From Phenylobacterium sp. (GTDB lineage Bacteria; Pseudomonadota; Alphaproteobacteria; Caulobacterales; Caulobacteraceae), in the NCBI GenBank assembly GCA_028291285.1, contig JAQGIJ010000554.1, forward strand, positions 1-14,543: DNA of 14,543 bases, read 5' to 3'. The notes under the pieces were generated by a model. That model was given only the letters and a program-made list of their open reading frames with translations, did not search any database and had not been told where the DNA came from. Position 1 is the stretch's first letter, and each line of letters opens with the position of its first letter. Shown piece after piece: positions 1 through 8,231 of this stretch. Position numbers and translations under genes: made by a program.

Positions 1-681
1 GGGGCCGGCATCTCCACCGAATCCGGTATCCCGGACTTCCGCAGCCCCGGCGGGGTCTGGAGCCGGATGAAGCCGATCTATTTCCAGGATTTCGTCTCCG
101 ACCCGGAGAAGCGGCGCGAGGCCTGGCGGCGCGTCTTCACCGGCGCAGCGGGCTGGACCGGCGCCACGCCGAACGCGGGGCATTTCGCCGTGGCCCGGCT
201 GGTGCAAGCGGGCAAGGTCTTCGCCGTCGTCACCCAGAACGTCGATAACCTGCACCAGGAATCCGGCGTGCCGGCGGAGAAGGTCATCGAGCTGCACGGC
301 AACGCCAGCTACGCCCGCTGCCTGGAATGCGGCGAGCGCCACGAGCTGGCGGACTTGAAAGACAGCTTTCTCAAGGCCGGCGAGATCCCCTACTGCCTGA
401 GCTGCGGCGGCCTGGTGAAGACCGCCACCATCTCCTTCGGCCAGGCCATGCCGGAGGAGGCCATGGGCCGCGCCGAGGCGGCGACCCTGGATTGCGACCT
501 CTTCCTGGTGCTGGGCTCCTCGCTGGTGGTCTATCCGGCCGCCGGCTTTCCGCTGCTGGCCAAGCGCAACGGCGCCCAGCTCGCCATCGTCAACCGCGAG
601 CCCACCGAGCTCGACCAGTACGCCGACCTGGTGCTGAACGCCGAGGTCGGCGCGGTGATGGAAGCGGTCGCGCCGGCCTAG
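1..681 (+). CDS. cobB: NAD-dependent protein deacylase, Sir2 family (5' end cut off)
   Basis: Sirtuins remove acyl groups from protein lysines using NAD+, releasing nicotinamide and O-acyl-ADP-ribose; the enzyme is cytoplasmic. The reading frame is open from base 1 and starts inside the NAD-binding motif (GAGISTESGIPDFR), so only roughly 10-20 N-terminal residues are missing; 226 codons are visible. Other Sir2 hallmarks follow in order: TQNVDNLH, the catalytic histidine in IELHGN, four zinc-binding cysteines in two pairs (CLEC and, about 30 residues on, CLSC), and GSSLVVYPA in the NAD pocket. The internal ATG at 67 is not the start, because the essential NAD motif lies upstream of it in frame. 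The gene ends 29 nt before the stop of the convergent marR. Whether it prefers acetyl or longer acyl groups cannot be read from the sequence. The family call is secure; cobB is the usual symbol. Confidence 0.93.
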   Translation, partial: GAGISTESGIPDFRSPGGVWSRMKPIYFQDFVSDPEKRREAWRRVFTGAAGWTGATPNAGHFAVARLVQAGKVFAVVTQNVDNLHQESGVPAEKVIELHGNASYARCLECGERHELADLKDSFLKAGEIPYCLSCGGLVKTATISFGQAMPEEAMGRAEAATLDCDLFLVLGSSLVVYPAAGFPLLAKRNGAQLAIVNREPTELDQYADLVLNAEVGAVMEAVAPA

Positions 682-684
682 ATC

Positions 685-700
685 CTCCCCTTCAGGGGAG
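685..700. terminator. Hairpin between convergent sirtuin and marR genes
   Basis: A perfect 6-bp stem (CTCCCC at 685-690, GGGGAG at 695-700) closes a TTCA loop. It lies just after the sirtuin stop and 10 nt beyond the marR stop on the other strand, so it could serve both genes. No T-run follows on either strand, so it may be a weak or Rho-assisted terminator. A second small palindrome (GGCGCTCAGCGCC, 706-718) overlaps the marR stop codon. Confidence 0.45.
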
Positions 701-710
701 CATCTGGCGC

Positions 711-1166
711 TCAGCGCCCCAGCTTGCGGGTGAGCTCGTTGAGCACGCGCACGCAGACGGCGAGGTCGGCCGGGTCGATGTCGGCGAACATCTCCTCGTG
801 CAGCTCGCCAAGGATGCCCAGGGCCTCGTCGAGCACGGGCCGGGCGGCGGCGGTGGCGTGGACGATCTTGGCCCGGCGATCGAGGCTGTGGGCCCGGCGT
901 TCCACCCAGCCGCTGGCCTCCAGCGCATCCAGCAGGCGCACCACCGTGGGCTCTTCCACCCCCAGGCGCTGGGAGAGCTCGCGCTGCACGATCCCGTCCG
1001 GCCAGCCGGAGATCTCGGCGAGCGCCGCGCAGCGGGCGTCGGTCTGTCCGATCCGCTTCAGCCGCTCGTTGAGCCGGACGCGCCAGCGCCGGCCGGCGAG
1101 CAGGAGGCTCTGGGCGAGCGCGGCTCGGACATCCTGCCCCTTCGCCTCGACCGTCACAGTGTACAC
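711..1166 (-). CDS. MarR-family transcriptional regulator
   Basis: MarR proteins are dimeric winged-helix regulators that usually repress neighbouring genes and release DNA on binding small ligands. The C-terminal two thirds fits the family: a helix-turn-helix (VQRELSQRLGVEEPTVVRLL), then LEASGWVERR, then the wing signature with DRRAK, and a final dimerisation helix. I chose the GTG start at 1166 because AGGAG lies 8 nt upstream and it gives 151 residues, the usual family length. An ATG at 1316 would add 50 residues of low-quality sequence, and a second GTG at 1157 is also possible. The gene diverges from the chemotaxis operon across 476 bp and converges on the sirtuin gene. An 8-bp palindrome GTGTACAC (1159-1166) covers the start codon and could be coincidence or part of an operator. 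Its ligand and targets are unknown; control of the divergent operon is only a possibility. Confidence 0.85.
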   Translation of the reverse strand: MYTVTVEAKGQDVRAALAQSLLLAGRRWRVRLNERLKRIGQTDARCAALAEISGWPDGIVQRELSQRLGVEEPTVVRLLDALEASGWVERRAHSLDRRAKIVHATAAARPVLDEALGILGELHEEMFADIDPADLAVCVRVLNELTRKLGR

Positions 1167-1642
1167 CCGGCAAGCTCCTGAAACGCCCGTCGCCTTCGCC
1201 AGCGATACAGATGCGACCGGGCGCGGTGAAGCTTCGACGCTGTATTTGGCGGTCACTGCGACAATGTGACCAAAATCGGGCCGAGGCAGTACAGCTGCGG
1301 GTCGTCGTCTCTCCACCCGCGGCCAAGACTTTCAGCACATCCTGCGCACTTAAAGAACAAGACTTCCTTCACCTGAGCCCACTCGGTCTTGAGCGATTCG
1401 GCCTCATCGAACGTCAGCGGGAGCATAGTTTTCGCCGCAGTAATCCTTTTTCAACGCGACGACCCTGAAATCGGGACCGGGTGGCAGCGCCGCCTGGGGC
1501 GTGGAGTCGTGGCCGTGTTGGGCAAACACCAGACAATCGTACCGCCGTCGCGAGCCGGCGCGGCGCCGGCGCTCGGCGCAGGCCGCGCCGGGCTCGTGCG
1601 CCCAGCCGCCTGCGCCGCCACCAGAAAAGAGCCTTAGGCCTC
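1167..1642. promoter_or_regulatory. Divergent intergenic region, marR / chemotaxis operon
   Basis: These 476 bases lie between two outward-facing genes and must hold the promoters of both, unless the chemotaxis promoter is elsewhere. The part from about 1265 to 1480 is visibly less GC-rich than the coding DNA, and the part from about 1555 to 1620 is extremely GC-rich with runs of GCGCCGGCG. I looked for a CtrA site (TTAA-N7-TTAA), a sigma54 site and a sigma28 site and found none convincing; one TTAA (1350-1353) lacks its partner. ORFs here overlap one another and have no recognisable protein features, so I call no gene. Confidence 0.5.
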
Positions 1643-1948
1643 ATGCAAAGCCCCGCCCCCGAGTCTTCGTCGGTCCTGCGGCTCGGCCAGGTCCTGGACC
1701 TGAACGCCGCCGCCCCGCTCGCCACCGAGCTCCTGTCGCTTCGCGGCCGGGACGTTGAGGTGGACGCCAGCGCCGTCGAGCGGCTGGGCGCCCAATGCCT
1801 CCAGGTCCTGCTCTCCGCCCGCGCCACCTGGGACGCGGACGGCCTCAGTTTCGCCCTCGTGGCCCCCTCGAGCGAATTCACTTCGACCCTGGCGCTGCTC
1901 GGCGCCCCCATCGGACAGCACTTCAACTCTCGGGAGCTCAGCGCATGA
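1643..1948 (+). CDS. STAS-domain protein of the chemotaxis operon (CheS-like position)
   Basis: A 101-residue single-domain protein with the pattern of a STAS (anti-sigma-factor antagonist-like) fold: a strand ending VLDLNAAAPL, a strand VEVDASAVERLGAQCLQVLLSA that matches the region carrying the usual phospho-serine loop, and a strand LSFALVAPSSEF. The ATG at 1643 gives a length typical of the family; the Shine-Dalgarno match is weak (AAAGAG 12 nt upstream). Its stop overlaps the start of cheYI as ATGA. In S. meliloti the second gene of the che operon, just before cheY1, encodes CheS, a small protein that binds CheA and speeds CheY1 dephosphorylation. This gene holds the same position, so a similar CheA-partner role is my inference, not a sequence-level match. 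It is the first gene of the operon here, with no receptor gene before it. Confidence 0.8.
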   Translation: MQSPAPESSSVLRLGQVLDLNAAAPLATELLSLRGRDVEVDASAVERLGAQCLQVLLSARATWDADGLSFALVAPSSEFTSTLALLGAPIGQHFNSRELSA

Positions 1949-2310
1949 GCAAGACCATCCTCACGGTCGACGATTCCCGCACCATGCGCGACATGCTGCG
2001 GCTGGCCCTTACCGACGCCGGGTTCAACGTGCTCCAGGCGGAGGACGGGGTGCACGGCCTGGAGGTGCTGCAGGGCGAGACCCCGGACGTCATCGTCACC
2101 GACATCAACATGCCGCGGATGGACGGCTACGGCTTCATCGAGGGCGTCCGCTCCGACGCCCGCTGCCGGACCATCCCGATCCTGGTGCTGACCACCGAGT
2201 CCAGCCCGGAGAAGAAGATGCGGGCCCGCGACGCCGGCGCCACCGGCTGGATCGTGAAGCCCTTCAATCCCGAGAAGCTGGTGGAAGCGATCCGCCGCGT
2301 GGCCGCCTGA
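1945..2310 (+). CDS. cheYI: Chemotaxis response regulator CheYI
   Basis: A 121-residue stand-alone receiver domain phosphorylated by CheA. All key residues are present: the acidic pair D9/D10, the phospho-acceptor D53 in VTDINMPRMDG, T83 in LVLTTE, and K105 in VKPFNP. The start at 1945 overlaps the stop of the STAS gene (ATGA), arguing for translational coupling. By position it matches C. crescentus cheYI and S. meliloti cheY1; the latter works as a phosphate sink for CheA rather than as the main motor effector. That role here is inferred from gene order. The next gene, cheA, follows after 22 nt, with AGGA about 9 nt before its start. Confidence 0.93.
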   Translation: MSKTILTVDDSRTMRDMLRLALTDAGFNVLQAEDGVHGLEVLQGETPDVIVTDINMPRMDGYGFIEGVRSDARCRTIPILVLTTESSPEKKMRARDAGATGWIVKPFNPEKLVEAIRRVAA

Positions 2311-2332
2311 GCCACGAGCAGGAACCCGATCC

Positions 2333-4537
2333 ATGGATCCGATGGCCGAAATCAAGGCGACCTTTTTCCAGGAGTGCGAGGAGCAGCTCGCCGAACTGGA
2401 ATCGGGGCTTCTGGCCATGGAAGGCGGCGACACTGATTCGGAGACGGTCAACGCCGTCTTCCGGGCTGTGCACTCCGTGAAGGGCGGCGCGGGCGCCTTC
2501 GGTCTCGAGGACCTGGTCCGCTTCGCCCACGTGTTCGAGACCACCATGGACGAGGTCCGGGCCGGCCGGCTCGCCGCCTCCCCGGAGGTGGTCAAGGCGC
2601 TGCTGCGCGCCGCCGATGTGCTGGCCGACCTGGTGCGCGCCGCCCGCGACGGCGGCCAGGTGGACGAGAGCCGCAGCGAGGGCATCTCCGCCGAGCTCTC
2701 CGCCCTGACCGGCGTGGACGAGCTGGCCGCCGACGACGACGGCATGGGCGAGATCACCTTCCAGCCGATGCAGGTGCTGGTCGCAGACGTTGACGAGGCG
2801 CCGGCGCCCGAGACGCCGGAGGCGCCCGCCGCGCCGGAGCCCGCCGGCTGGACCCTGCGCTTCAAGCCGCGCCCCGAGCTCTACGCCAAGGCCAACGAGA
2901 CCGTCCTGCTGCTGCGCGAGCTGGCCCGGCTCGGCGAGGTGGAAGTGGAGTTGGACGCCGGCGACCTGCCGCTCCTGCCGCACCTCGACCCCGAAGGCGC
3001 CTATCTGGCCTGGACCATCCGCCTGCGCGGCGCCGCCAGCGAGACCGAGGTGCGCGAGGTGTTCGATTTCGTCGACGCCGACTGCGAACTGGACCTCCAG
3101 CCGGTGGACGCCGACGGCGCACCGATGGAGACCGGCGGCGGCGGCGGCGAACTCGACATCGCCGCCCTGATCAGCCTGGCCCAGGCCGAGGTGGCCGCGC
3201 CCGCGGCCAGCGGTCCGCCGGAGGCATCCCTGGGGGAGCTCCTCGCGGCCGCCGCTGAGCCGGCGGCCGCGGAAGCCGCGCCGTCCGCCGCCAACGCCGC
3301 CCGCAGCGCGACCGGCAAGGCCGCCGCGGCCGCCGCCGCCGCGGCGACCATCCGCGTCGACCTCGACCGCGTCGACCGGCTGATCGACCTGGTGGGCGAG
3401 CTGGTCATCAACCAGGCGATGCTGGCCCAGCGGGTGACCGAGGCCGGACTGGCGCGCGCCTCCAACGTGGCCGGCGGCCTCGACGAGCTGGAGCAGCTGA
3501 CGCGCGAGATCCAGGACAGCGTCATGGCCATCCGCGCCCAGCCGGTGAAGTCCGTGTTCCAGCGGATGCCCAGGCTGGTGCGCGAGGTCGCCAGCGTCAC
3601 CGGCAAGCAGGTGCGCCTGATGACCGAAGGCGAGGGCACCGAGGTCGACAAGACGGTGATCGAGCGGCTCAGCGACCCGCTGACGCACATGATCCGCAAC
3701 GCCATCGACCACGGGCTGGAGACACCGGACAAGCGGCGCGCCGCCGGCAAGAATCCGGAGGGCGTGGTCAAGCTCTCCGCCCTGCACCGCTCGGGCCGGA
3801 TCGTCATCGAGGTCGCCGACGACGGCGCCGGCATCAACCGCGAGCGGGTCAGGCAGATCGCCGTCGACAAGGGGCTGGTCGCGGTCGACGCGGCGCTGAG
3901 CGACGACGAGATCGACAACCTGATCTTCCTGCCGGGCTTCTCCACGGCGAGCGCCATCTCCGACATCTCCGGCCGCGGCGTCGGCATGGACGTGGTCAGG
4001 CGCTCGATCCAGGAGCTGGGCGGGCGCATCTCCATCACCTCGCGCCCGGGGCTGGGCTCGACCTTCTCCATGAGCCTGCCGCTGACGCTGGCGGTGCTCG
4101 ACGGGATGGTGGTCACGGCGGGCGAGCAGACCCTGGTCGCCCCGCTCACGGCGATCATCGAGACCCTGCAGCCCAAGCGCGTCGACGTGAACAGCCTGGG
4201 CGGCGCCGCCCGGGTGATCTCGATCCGCGGCGCCTATGTGCCGCTGGTCGACGTCGGCGTCTCGCTCGGCTACCGCACCGAGCCGCTGGACGCCGAGCAG
4301 GGCGTGGCGCTGCTGATCGAGGGCGAAGGCGGCGCGCGCGCGGTGCTGCTGGTCGACGCCATCCAAGGCCAGCGCCAGGTGGTGATCAAGAGCCTCGAGG
4401 CCAACTACCGGCGCGTGCCGGGCATCGCGGCCGCGACCATCCTGGGCGATGGCCGCGTCGCCCTGATCCTCGATATCGACGCCCTGGTGGCGGCCTCGCG
4501 CACGGCCGAGGCTCCCAGACTGCTGCAGGCAGGTTGA
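2333..4537 (+). CDS. cheA: Chemotaxis histidine kinase CheA
   Basis: CheA autophosphorylates on a histidine in its HPt domain in response to receptors and passes phosphate to CheY and CheB. The 734 residues read as: P1 HPt domain (1-about 125) with phospho-His47 in [12 protein letters not shown]; a P2-like domain (about 172-256) starting [12 protein letters not shown]; an Ala/Gly/Pro-rich linker (about 260-338) containing a short possible helix ([12 protein letters not shown]); P3 dimerisation (about 339-405); P4 ATPase with N box [10 protein letters not shown] (452-461), G1 DDGAG (496-500), and [20 protein letters not shown] followed by GLGST; and the P5 CheW-like domain to the end (about 585-720). 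It has the full length and residues of an active kinase. An AGCAGGAA Shine-Dalgarno lies 9-10 nt before the ATG at 2333; a second in-frame ATG follows at 2342. cheW starts 4 nt after the stop. Confidence 0.97.
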   Translation: MDPMAEIKATFFQECEEQLAELESGLLAMEGGDTDSETVNAVFRAVHSVKGGAGAFGLEDLVRFAHVFETTMDEVRAGRLAASPEVVKALLRAADVLADLVRAARDGGQVDESRSEGISAELSALTGVDELAADDDGMGEITFQPMQVLVADVDEAPAPETPEAPAAPEPAGWTLRFKPRPELYAKANETVLLLRELARLGEVEVELDAGDLPLLPHLDPEGAYLAWTIRLRGAASETEVREVFDFVDADCELDLQPVDADGAPMETGGGGGELDIAALISLAQAEVAAPAASGPPEASLGELLAAAAEPAAAEAAPSAANAARSATGKAAAAAAAAATIRVDLDRVDRLIDLVGELVINQAMLAQRVTEAGLARASNVAGGLDELEQLTREIQDSVMAIRAQPVKSVFQRMPRLVREVASVTGKQVRLMTEGEGTEVDKTVIERLSDPLTHMIRNAIDHGLETPDKRRAAGKNPEGVVKLSALHRSGRIVIEVADDGAGINRERVRQIAVDKGLVAVDAALSDDEIDNLIFLPGFSTASAISDISGRGVGMDVVRRSIQELGGRISITSRPGLGSTFSMSLPLTLAVLDGMVVTAGEQTLVAPLTAIIETLQPKRVDVNSLGGAARVISIRGAYVPLVDVGVSLGYRTEPLDAEQGVALLIEGEGGARAVLLVDAIQGQRQVVIKSLEANYRRVPGIAAATILGDGRVALILDIDALVAASRTAEAPRLLQAG

Positions 4538-4541
4538 GACG

Positions 4542-5009
4542 ATGAGTGAAGCTTTGAGCCACGGCGCCGAAGGCCGCGAGCTGATCTCCTTCCGGATCGG
4601 CGCGCAGGAATTCTGCGTCGACATCATGGAGGTCCGCGAGATCCGCGGCTGGACGCCGGCCACGGCGCTGCCGCAGGCGCCGGCCTTCGTCCGCGGCGTC
4701 ATCAACCTGCGCGGCGCGGTGCTGCCGATCGTCGACCTCGGCGCACGCCTGGGGCTGGGGACCGCCGAGCCCACCGCCCGCCACGTGATCATCGTCGCCC
4801 AGGTGCAGAACCAGATCGTCGGCCTGCTGGTCGACGCCGTCTCCGACATCCTCACCGTCACCGATGACATGATCCAGCCGACGCCGGACGTGGCCTCGGA
4901 GATGGTCCGCACCTTCGTCCGCGGCCTGCTGGCCGTCGAGGGGCGCATGGTCAGCTTCATCTCGCTGGACCGCGTGCTCCCCGACCACGACCTCGATCAC
5001 GCGGCATGA
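4542..5009 (+). CDS. cheW: Chemotaxis coupling protein CheW
   Basis: CheW links CheA (through its P5 domain) to receptor tips in the membrane-associated array. The 155-residue protein is a single CheW domain: [23 protein letters not shown] at the N-terminus, the receptor/CheA contact region [23 protein letters not shown], and [11 protein letters not shown] further on. Length and motifs are standard. It sits 4 nt downstream of cheA, and its stop overlaps the start of cheR (ATGA), so CheA, CheW and CheR are probably made in step. Confidence 0.96.
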   Translation: MSEALSHGAEGRELISFRIGAQEFCVDIMEVREIRGWTPATALPQAPAFVRGVINLRGAVLPIVDLGARLGLGTAEPTARHVIIVAQVQNQIVGLLVDAVSDILTVTDDMIQPTPDVASEMVRTFVRGLLAVEGRMVSFISLDRVLPDHDLDHAA

Positions 5010-5890
5010 CGGTCGGCGCGAACATGACCCGAAGCGAAGATCGCCGCGAACAGCTGGTCGACGGCGAGTTCGCCTTCACCGCCGAGGACTTCCGCCGCAT
5101 CGCCGCGACGCTGCACGCCGCGGCCGGCATCGCCCTGCCGGATTCCAAGGCGACGCTGGTCTATTCGCGCCTGGCCAAGCGGCTGCGCGCGCTGGGGCTG
5201 GAGAGCTTCCGCCAGTACTGCGCGCTGGTGAACGGCGCCGACGGCCTGGACGAGCGCCAGAGGATGATCGTGGCGCTAACCACCAACGTCACGCGCTTCT
5301 TCCGCGAGCCGCACCATTTCGAGCACCTGAAGACCCGGCTCCTGCCGCCGCTGTTCGCCGCCGCCCAGCGCGGTTCGCCGGTGCGGATCTGGTCGGCGGG
5401 CTGCTCCAACGGCCAGGAGCCCTATTCCATCGCGCTCGCCATCCTGTCGCTGATGCCGGACGCGGCCAATCGCGACATCCGCATCCTCGCCACCGACATC
5501 GACACCCAGATGCTCGGCGAAGCCCGGGCGGGCCTCTACAGCGCCGCGGTGATGGAGCCGGTGCCGGCGGATCTGCGGGCGCGCTGGTTCGAGCGGGAGG
5601 GCGACGGCTGGCGCGCCGGCGAGGCCCTCCAGCGGCTGGTGACCTTCAACGAGCTCAACCTGATGGGCGAGTGGCCGATGCGCCGGAAATTCCAGGCGAT
5701 CTTCTGCCGCAACGTACTGATCTATTTCGAAGAGGAGACGCAGGCCAAGCTGTTCACCCGTTTCCTGCCGCTGATGACGCCGGACGCCCGGCTCTACATC
5801 GGCCACTCCGAGCGGGTCTGCGGCGCGGCCGCAGCCCAGCTGGAGACGGACGGCGTGACCATCTACCGCCTGCGGAGCGCACGCCCATGA
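5006..5890 (+). CDS. cheR: Chemoreceptor methyltransferase CheR
   Basis: CheR transfers methyl groups from S-adenosylmethionine to glutamates of chemoreceptors, the slow adaptation arm. The 294-residue protein has an N-terminal helical domain (about 20-105) ending in the conserved [14 protein letters not shown], the SAM-binding motif [14 protein letters not shown] (128-141), the acidic ATDIDTQML (162-170), and [28 protein letters not shown] near residues 214-241. There are no TPR repeats. The ATG at 5006 overlaps the cheW stop as ATGA; an ATG at 5024 is an alternative that would remove six residues. The stop overlaps the cheB start. Confidence 0.96.
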   Translation: MTVGANMTRSEDRREQLVDGEFAFTAEDFRRIAATLHAAAGIALPDSKATLVYSRLAKRLRALGLESFRQYCALVNGADGLDERQRMIVALTTNVTRFFREPHHFEHLKTRLLPPLFAAAQRGSPVRIWSAGCSNGQEPYSIALAILSLMPDAANRDIRILATDIDTQMLGEARAGLYSAAVMEPVPADLRARWFEREGDGWRAGEALQRLVTFNELNLMGEWPMRRKFQAIFCRNVLIYFEEETQAKLFTRFLPLMTPDARLYIGHSERVCGAAAAQLETDGVTIYRLRSARP

Positions 5891-6915
5891 TCCGGGTCCT
5901 GATCGTCGACGACTCCGCCACCATGCGGAGCCTGATCGCCACCATCCTGCAGCGCGACCCGGAGATCGAGGTCGTGGGCGAGGCGGGCGACCCGCTCGAG
6001 GCCCGCGAGGCGATCAAGCGGCTCAATCCCGACGTGCTCACCCTGGACGTCGAGATGCCGAACATGAACGGCATCGACTTCCTGGAGAAGATCATGCGCC
6101 TGCGGCCGATGCCGGTGGTGATGGTCTCGACGCTGACCGTGCGCGGCGCGGAGGCGACCATGGAGGCGCTCGAGCTGGGCGCCATCGACTGCGTCGCCAA
6201 GCCCTCGACCGGCGGCCTGGAAGGCTTCCAGGACCTGCCCTTCAAGGTGAAGGCCGCGGCCAAGGCCAAGGTGCGGCCACTGCGCTCGCCAGGCGCCGAG
6301 CGGCCGGCCGTGCTCGAGACCATCCCCGCGGACCGCGTGATCGCCATCGGCTCCTCCACCGGCGGCGTCGAGGCGCTGATCGCCATCCTCACCCGCTTCC
6401 CGGCGAACTGCCCGCCGACGGTGATCACCCAGCACATGCCGGCGACCTTCACCAAGAGCTTCTCGGAGCGCCTCGACCGCATCTGCGCGGCGAAGGTCGC
6501 CGAGGCGCAGGAAGGGGCGCCGTTGGAGATTGGCCGCATCTACCTGGCCCCGGGCGGCGACCACCACCTGGAGGTCGGCGGGGCCGGCCAGCTGCGCTGC
6601 CGCCTTTCGAGTGGGCCGCCGGTGAACGGTCACCGGCCCTCCGTCGACGTGCTGTTCGGATCGGTCGCCAAGGCCTGCGGGGCGCGCGCGATCGGCGCCA
6701 TTCTCACCGGCATGGGCCGCGACGGCGCCGAGGGCCTGCTGGCCATGCGCAAGGCCGGCGGCCGGACCTTCGGCCAGGACGAAGCCAGCTCCGTGGTCTA
6801 CGGCATGCCCAAGGCCGCCTTCGAAATCGGCGCTGTCGAGCGCCAAGCGCCGCTCGACAAGCTCGCCGCCGAACTCCTCAAAGCTCCCAGCTCCACTGTA
6901 ATCGAGAACGCCTGA
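5887..6915 (+). CDS. cheB: Chemotaxis methylesterase / response regulator CheB
   Basis: CheB removes methyl esters from receptors (and may deamidate glutamines) once its receiver is phosphorylated by CheA. From the ATG at 5887, which overlaps the cheR stop (ATGA), the protein has 342 residues: receiver domain (1-about 120) with D8/D9, phospho-acceptor D54 ([12 protein letters not shown]) and K105; a basic Ala/Lys linker (about 120-145); and the esterase domain with the catalytic triad S157 (GSSTGG), H183 (TQHMP) and D279 (GMGRDGAEG). The same frame stays open upstream to 5671 inside cheR, but that extension has no receiver homology. The stop and the cheYII start share one base (TGATG). Confidence 0.96.
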   Translation: MIRVLIVDDSATMRSLIATILQRDPEIEVVGEAGDPLEAREAIKRLNPDVLTLDVEMPNMNGIDFLEKIMRLRPMPVVMVSTLTVRGAEATMEALELGAIDCVAKPSTGGLEGFQDLPFKVKAAAKAKVRPLRSPGAERPAVLETIPADRVIAIGSSTGGVEALIAILTRFPANCPPTVITQHMPATFTKSFSERLDRICAAKVAEAQEGAPLEIGRIYLAPGGDHHLEVGGAGQLRCRLSSGPPVNGHRPSVDVLFGSVAKACGARAIGAILTGMGRDGAEGLLAMRKAGGRTFGQDEASSVVYGMPKAAFEIGAVERQAPLDKLAAELLKAPSSTVIENA

Positions 6916-7304
6916 TGCCTGCAGCCGCTTCCCTGAAGGTGCTAGTCGTGGACGACCAGCAAACCATGCGCTCGCTGGTCCGCAGCGGTCTGCAGCAGCT
7001 CGGGTTCAAGGAGATCCGAGAGTGCGCCGACGGCGAGGACGGCTTGCGCGCCATGCTGACCAGCAAGGCCCACCTGGTCATCTCCGACTACAACATGCCC
7101 AAGCTGGACGGCCTGGGCCTGCTGCGCGCCATTCGCGCCCACGAGCCGATCCGCGGCACGGCCTTCATCATGCTGACCGGACGGGCGGACAAGGAACTGG
7201 TGCAGCGGGCGGTGCAGTTCGGCGTCAACAACTACCTCGTCAAGCCCTTCACGGTGCAGACCTTGAAGGAGAAGATCGAGGCGGTGTTCGGTCCGCTCAC
7301 ATGA
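6915..7304 (+). CDS. cheYII: Chemotaxis response regulator CheYII
   Basis: A second stand-alone receiver, 129 residues, with a complete active site: D13/D14, phospho-acceptor D58 (ISDYNMPKLDG), T88 (FIMLTGRAD) and K110 (YLVKPFT). In related alphaproteobacteria the CheY encoded after cheB (S. meliloti cheY2, C. crescentus cheYII) is the one that acts at the flagellar motor, so that is the likely role here, inferred from position. Its start overlaps the cheB stop by one base, and its stop overlaps the cheD start (ATGA). Its first seven residues (MPAAASL) are identical to those of CheU, two genes later. Confidence 0.94.
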   Translation: MPAAASLKVLVVDDQQTMRSLVRSGLQQLGFKEIRECADGEDGLRAMLTSKAHLVISDYNMPKLDGLGLLRAIRAHEPIRGTAFIMLTGRADKELVQRAVQFGVNNYLVKPFTVQTLKEKIEAVFGPLT

Positions 7305-7867
7305 CCCGCATGGGGTCGAACCCGCGCGTGGACGGCCCGCGGCCCGTGCACATCGTGCAGGGCGAGCACCATGTCACGAACGATCCGGAGGTGGTGCTGA
7401 CCACCATCCTCGGAAGCTGCGTGGCGGCCTGCGTGCGCGACCCCCTGACCGGCGTCGGCGGCATGAACCACTTCCTGCTGCCGGGCGACGACCGGCACAA
7501 AGGCGACCCGGACTCGGTGCGCTACGGCGTGCACGCCATGGAGCTGCTGGTGAACGCGCTGCTGTCGCGCGGCGCGCGGCGCGAGCGGCTGGAGGTCAAG
7601 CTGTTCGGCGGCGCCCGGCTGATCACCGGGCTCACCGACGTGGGCGAGCTCAACGCCACCTTCGCCGAGGACTTCCTGCGCCGCGAGGGGCTGAGCCATG
7701 TGGGCGGCTCGCTGCGCGGCGACTGCGGCCGGCGCATCCAGTACTGGCCGGTGAACGGCCGCGCCCGGCAGGTGTTCCTGACCAAGGAGACCCCCGAAGT
7801 CTTCGCCCGCGAGACCCAGCGCGTCCCCAAGCCCGCCGCCGACACCGGCGCGCTCGAGCTCTTCTAG
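7301..7867 (+). CDS. cheD: Chemoreceptor glutamine deamidase CheD
   Basis: CheD hydrolyses specific receptor glutamines to glutamate, making methylation sites. The catalytic residues are visible with the same spacing as in T. maritima CheD (T21/C27/H44): T34, C40 in ILGSCVAAC, and H57 in GGMNHFLLP; VKLFGGARL follows. From the ATG at 7301, which overlaps the cheYII stop (ATGA), the protein is 188 residues; an in-frame ATG at 7310 is an alternative. Sequence upstream in the same frame runs inside cheYII and is a shadow. The protein ends in an acidic-hydrophobic tail, GALELF, that resembles the tail of CheU. cheU follows 10 nt after the stop. Confidence 0.95.
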   Translation: MTRMGSNPRVDGPRPVHIVQGEHHVTNDPEVVLTTILGSCVAACVRDPLTGVGGMNHFLLPGDDRHKGDPDSVRYGVHAMELLVNALLSRGARRERLEVKLFGGARLITGLTDVGELNATFAEDFLRREGLSHVGGSLRGDCGRRIQYWPVNGRARQVFLTKETPEVFARETQRVPKPAADTGALELF

Positions 7868-7877
7868 CGAGCCGCGC

Positions 7878-8231
7878 GTGCCCGCAGCAGCCTCCCTCCA
7901 GCCGTTGTCGCGAACGCTCGGCGCCTGCGCCGGCGAGCTCGCCGCGCTGGCGGACCGCTGCGAGGCGCTGCAGGCGGGGCTTGCGCCGGCGCTGCAGACC
8001 GGGGCGGCGATCGAGGAGGCGCAGATGCTCGACCTCCTGACCCAGAGCCTCTCGGCCATCGCCGACTACCTGAACGAGCTGTCGGCCGGTCTGGCGCCGG
8101 AGTGGATGGTCGACTCCGCCACCGCCGCCGCGCTCGTGCCGCTCACCGAGCTCGCCCGGCGCCTGACCGGCGGCGCCTGCCATGCCCCGCCGGATAGCGG
8201 CGAACTGGATTTCTTCGGAGTCTGCCCATGA
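7878..8231 (+). CDS. cheU: Small chemotaxis protein CheU; candidate CheT/CheZ-type CheY-P phosphatase
   Basis: A 117-residue, mostly helical, Ala/Leu-rich cytoplasmic protein with a GTG start 10 nt after cheD and only a weak Shine-Dalgarno. Its stop overlaps the next start as ATGA. It lies between cheD and the third cheY, the place of cheU in C. crescentus. In S. meliloti the gene directly after cheD is cheT, whose product is reported to speed CheY1-P dephosphorylation through a CheZ-like DxxxQ motif. This protein has D52-L-L-T-Q56 in a long predicted helix (about 44-72), comparable to D-L-T-G-Q in CheZ. The C-terminus ends SGELDFFGVCP, like the CheD tail. The phosphatase role is my inference from motif plus position; the cheU assignment rests on synteny. 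Confidence 0.78.
   Translation: MPAAASLQPLSRTLGACAGELAALADRCEALQAGLAPALQTGAAIEEAQMLDLLTQSLSAIADYLNELSAGLAPEWMVDSATAAALVPLTELARRLTGGACHAPPDSGELDFFGVCP

Noticed and set aside
1159..1166. Palindrome GTGTACAC at the marR start as an operator
   Set aside because: Eight bases only, no second copy seen in the spacer; too short to call.
1205..1245. Inverted repeat ATACAG / CTGTAT upstream of marR
   Set aside because: Six-base arms 29 nt apart are expected by chance in a 476-bp spacer.
1389..1481. Small open frames and a TTGAGC -35-like motif in the divergent spacer
   Set aside because: No -10 at suitable spacing and no protein-like sequence; not enough for a promoter or gene call.
2264..4960. Very long open frame (898 codons) on the minus strand across cheA and cheW
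   Set aside because: It is antisense to clear, complete chemotaxis genes; its translation is low-complexity His/Gly/Asp/Arg sequence with no domain. This is usual for third-position GC bias.
6915..7898. Identical first seven residues (MPAAASL) in CheYII and CheU
   Set aside because: The similarity covers only about 20 bases and stops at once; Ala-rich starts are common in this GC-rich DNA, so duplication is not supported.
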